34,210 nt of DNA from Desulfurellaceae bacterium (GTDB lineage: Bacteria > Desulfobacterota > Binatia > Bin18): assembly GCA_021296095.1 (NCBI GenBank), contig JAGWBB010000024.1, positions 1 to 34,210 of the forward strand, written 5' to 3'. Made by a program: the position numbers and the translations under genes. The notes below the pieces were generated by a model, which was not told the origin of the DNA, made no database searches, and saw only the letters and a program-made list of their open reading frames with translations. Positions 32,625 through 34,210 of this stretch are shown piece by piece. How positions within the stretch are numbered: the first letter of the stretch is position 1; each line of letters starts with the position of its first letter.

Positions 32625-33257
32625 ATGAAGCTGGCTATGGCGCCCCACTGGAAACCCTTCCTGTTGATCGGCTCCCCTCCGGGCCTCCGCCGGTTCTTGA
32701 CTCGTCTCCTCTGCGTCCTGTGTCTGATGGCGGTCTGCGCTCGCCCGGCCTTGGGCCAGTCGCTGTTGGACGCGGCGTGGTTGGCAGCGGCGACTCCTGC
32801 CGGGGTCCAAGCGCTGCTCGACCGGGGGGCGGATCTAGCAGCGCGGACCGAAGGCGGTCTGACGCCTTTACACGTGGCGGCGGCGAGCAGTAGCTCGCCG
32901 GCGGTGATTAGCCTGCTGCTCGACTGGGGGGCGGTGTTGGAGGCGCGAGACAAGATTGGCGGGACGCCCTTACACTGGGCGTCCCGGAGATCTACGCCGG
33001 CGGTGATTGGTCTGCTGCTCGACCGGGGGGCGGCGTTGGAGGCGCGGACTGAGACCGGCAGGACGCCCTTACACTGGGCGGCGGCGCAGAACCCCGCGCC
33101 GGCGGTGATTGGTCTGCTGCTCGACCGGGGGGCCGATGCCAAACGTCGCACCGCAGCCGGCAAGCTGCCCGTCGATCTTGCGGCCAAGAATGTGGCCCTC
33201 ACGGGTACCGCTGCGTACAGGCGGCTGCATGAGGCCAGTTTTGAGGCCCGTCCGTAG
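32625..33257 (+). CDS. Secreted ankyrin-repeat protein
   Basis: A protein of about 210 residues. From ATG 32625 there is a basic region and a hydrophobic signal FLTRLLCVLCLMAVCARPALGQ, with cleavage likely after GQ. Three to four ankyrin repeats of about 33 residues follow: GGLTPLHVAAAS..., GGTPLHWASRR..., GRTPLHWAAAQ... and a final GKLPVDLAAKN cap. Ankyrin repeats bind proteins; export suggests a periplasmic or extracellular role. The repeats are nearly identical at DNA level (GGCGGTGATTGGTCTGCTGC at least twice), which means recent duplication. The start is uncertain; an in-frame ATG at 32547 would add 26 residues. It lies alone between R4 and R5. Confidence 0.78.
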   Translation: MKLAMAPHWKPFLLIGSPPGLRRFLTRLLCVLCLMAVCARPALGQSLLDAAWLAAATPAGVQALLDRGADLAARTEGGLTPLHVAAASSSSPAVISLLLDWGAVLEARDKIGGTPLHWASRRSTPAVIGLLLDRGAALEARTETGRTPLHWAAAQNPAPAVIGLLLDRGADAKRRTAAGKLPVDLAAKNVALTGTAAYRRLHEASFEARP

Positions 33258-33271
33258 CGGCTGTCCCAAGC

Positions 33272-33293
33272 TTGACACATTGCCTGTTACCAG
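33272..33293 (+). repeat. Repeat R5 of the TTGACAC-N8-TTATCAG family
   Basis: TTGACAC, eight bases ATTGCCTG, TTACCAG, then eight bases and the palindrome GGCCGAGCGGCC (33302-33313). It begins 14 bases after the stop of the ankyrin gene. Confidence 0.73.
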
Positions 33294-33340
33294 ACCCAGC
33301 AGGCCGAGCGGCCGAGACGCAGTGTAGAAAAATCAGGAAC

Positions 33341-33780
33341 TTAGCGCGGTCCGCCGTCTTCAATACGCAGCTCCACCGTTTCCGGGTCGGTGCGGAGCAA
33401 CGCGTAGGCGGACTCGAATTTCGCGGGGCCAGTGACTTGGGAAAGCTCTGCAATACTGGCCAGCGCGATCAGGTCGGCCAGCCCGTGGCCATACAGGCGG
33501 CTGGGTTGGCGGCAGGTGTCCAGCTCGAAGGACGCCGCTGGGAGCGCCGCTTTGAGTACGTCTACGAGGGCCCCGGCCAACAGGAGCTGCCGTTCCGCAA
33601 TGGCGGCCCGCTGGCCGTCGTTGTCCCCGGTGTCGCTGCCCGCAGCGATGAACGCCTGGAGCGCCTGCCCGGTATAGCCTTCGATCTCGTCGGCACGACC
33701 ACGCACAGGGTACCGCTGGGCTTGAGAAACCGGGCCATGCGGACGAAGCCGGCCGCTAAGTCCGCAATAAAGTAGAGCAA
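33341..33780 (-). pseudogene. C-terminal methyltransferase-like remnant with a frameshift
   Basis: On the minus strand from 33780 the frame reads LYFIADLAAGFVRMARFLKPSGTLCVVVP, like the end of a class I SAM methyltransferase domain (RFLKPGGTL). Near 33685-33695 it goes out of phase, and the plausible continuation DEIEGYTGQALQAFIAAGS, then ERQLLLAGALVDVLKAALPAASFELDTC and a C-terminus of RIEDGGPR, is in another frame ending at 33341. A one-base change joins them. The SAM-binding N-terminus is missing upstream, where the frame is closed by a TAG. A decayed remnant; the methyltransferase label is moderate. Confidence 0.45.
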
Positions 33781-33898
33781 AGGGCGCTATGGGTTCCTTA
33801 TGGATCGGCGAACCATCGGCGGTCCGTGGTGTCCTGGCACCAGTGCTGGTCCTGTTGGCAGCCAGAGCTGCGGAAGCCGCAGTCCCAGATACGCCCAA

Positions 33899-34210
33899 GT
33901 CGGGGGTGGCTATAGTCCCAGGGCATGATTGCTGGTAGAGCGTTTCCCTCTTAATCCTATAGTTATCCTACGTCCTTCCTGAGAGGATTGCCGCCCAGGA
34001 GCGGGCCTCCCAGCTGGCGAGGGCTGAACTGTCCTATCTACCCGCCTCGGGAATCTGTATCGGAGATACTCGATGACTCGGCCGCAGAATAGGACACCCA
34101 TAGGCCGGTTCTACGGCTGATAACTCCCTATTGCTGCTCGGCACTCAGCGGACACCAGGCCGGATATTCGTAGCTGCCCGCAACCAGGACTTGTAACGGC
34201 GTGTCTCCTA
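33899..34210. other. Terminal stretch without a recognisable gene
   Basis: About 310 bases up to the window end. Only short open frames are present, without family resemblance, and I saw no repeat R copy, hairpin pair or RNA gene that I could support. Confidence 0.4.

Noticed and set aside
28078-33293. R repeats as sigma-70 promoters, because TTGACA is the -35 consensus
   Set aside because: No -10-like hexamer lies 16-18 bases downstream of the TTGACA, and the conserved second box is only nine bases away.
28078-33293. R repeats as integron attC sites
   Set aside because: The GTTRRRY/RYYYAAC ends are not present, and no integron integrase is in the window.
28078-33293. R repeats as a CRISPR array
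   Set aside because: Spacings of 106 to 3457 bases and no cas genes.
33910-34101. 63-codon minus-strand frame near the window end
   Set aside because: Low-complexity basic sequence without a start signal or homology pattern.

Overview
The window is one stretch of GC-rich DNA from a bacterium that appears Gram-negative, judging by a lipobox protein, cleaved signal peptides and an outer-membrane-barrel-like protein. No rRNA or tRNA was seen, so placement is inference. The mix of amidohydrolases of the DADGH type, luciferase-like (LLM) flavin oxidoreductases, alpha/beta hydrolases, a D-aminoacylase and a copper membrane monooxygenase operon resembles uncultured Binatota, Tectomicrobia or related 'deltaproteobacterial' metagenome lineages. 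I hold that placement at low confidence.

Layout. 1-5991 (+): the 3' part of secA, then argJ, a TIM-barrel amidohydrolase and a 2-keto-4-pentenoate hydratase-family gene, with gaps of 9 to 18 bases. 6044-8715 (-): a D-aminoacylase-family gene and a two-domain VOC protein. 8868-18641: mostly hydrolases (two alpha/beta hydrolases, an epoxide-hydrolase-like protein, a second amidohydrolase, an amidase), plus small secreted or anchored proteins, an SpmA-SpmB fusion and a TauE/SafE permease. 18724-19821 (+): a radical SAM protein of the PA0069/Rv2578c type.

19858-23167 (-) is the most notable part of the core: an ABM-domain monooxygenase gene followed by pmoC, pmoA and pmoB, a complete particulate (copper) membrane monooxygenase operon. 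The PmoB CuB histidines and the PmoC Asp/His/His/Asn ligands are present. The two PmoB histidines of the second (bis-His) site seen in Methylococcus are absent. An enoyl-CoA hydratase-family gene, an aldo/keto reductase and two LLM oxidoreductases follow (23303-27259). The neighbourhood suggests oxidation of small alkanes or other hydrophobic substrates, with downstream hydrolases and reductases, rather than classical methanotrophy. The substrate cannot be read from the sequence.

27260-34210 is an accessory, decaying region: a vapBC-like toxin-antitoxin pair with in-frame stops, a frameshifted tetR, a complete IS630-family element (29024-30207, TA target) that interrupts a TPR gene, a beta-barrel-like gene with an in-frame TAA, an ankyrin-repeat secreted protein and a frameshifted methyltransferase fragment. 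Five same-orientation copies of a motif, TTGACAC-N8-TTAyCrG with exactly eight variable bases between the boxes, punctuate it. At least two copies carry a GC-rich palindrome at the same distance downstream. I do not recognise this repeat; it may be a recombination site of a cassette-like array, a degenerate transposon end or an operator.

Other points of interest are a roughly 290-residue coiled-coil-like stretch in the SecA nucleotide-binding domain 2, where E. coli has about 45 residues, and a possible pseudoknot that would hide the start codon of the radical SAM gene.
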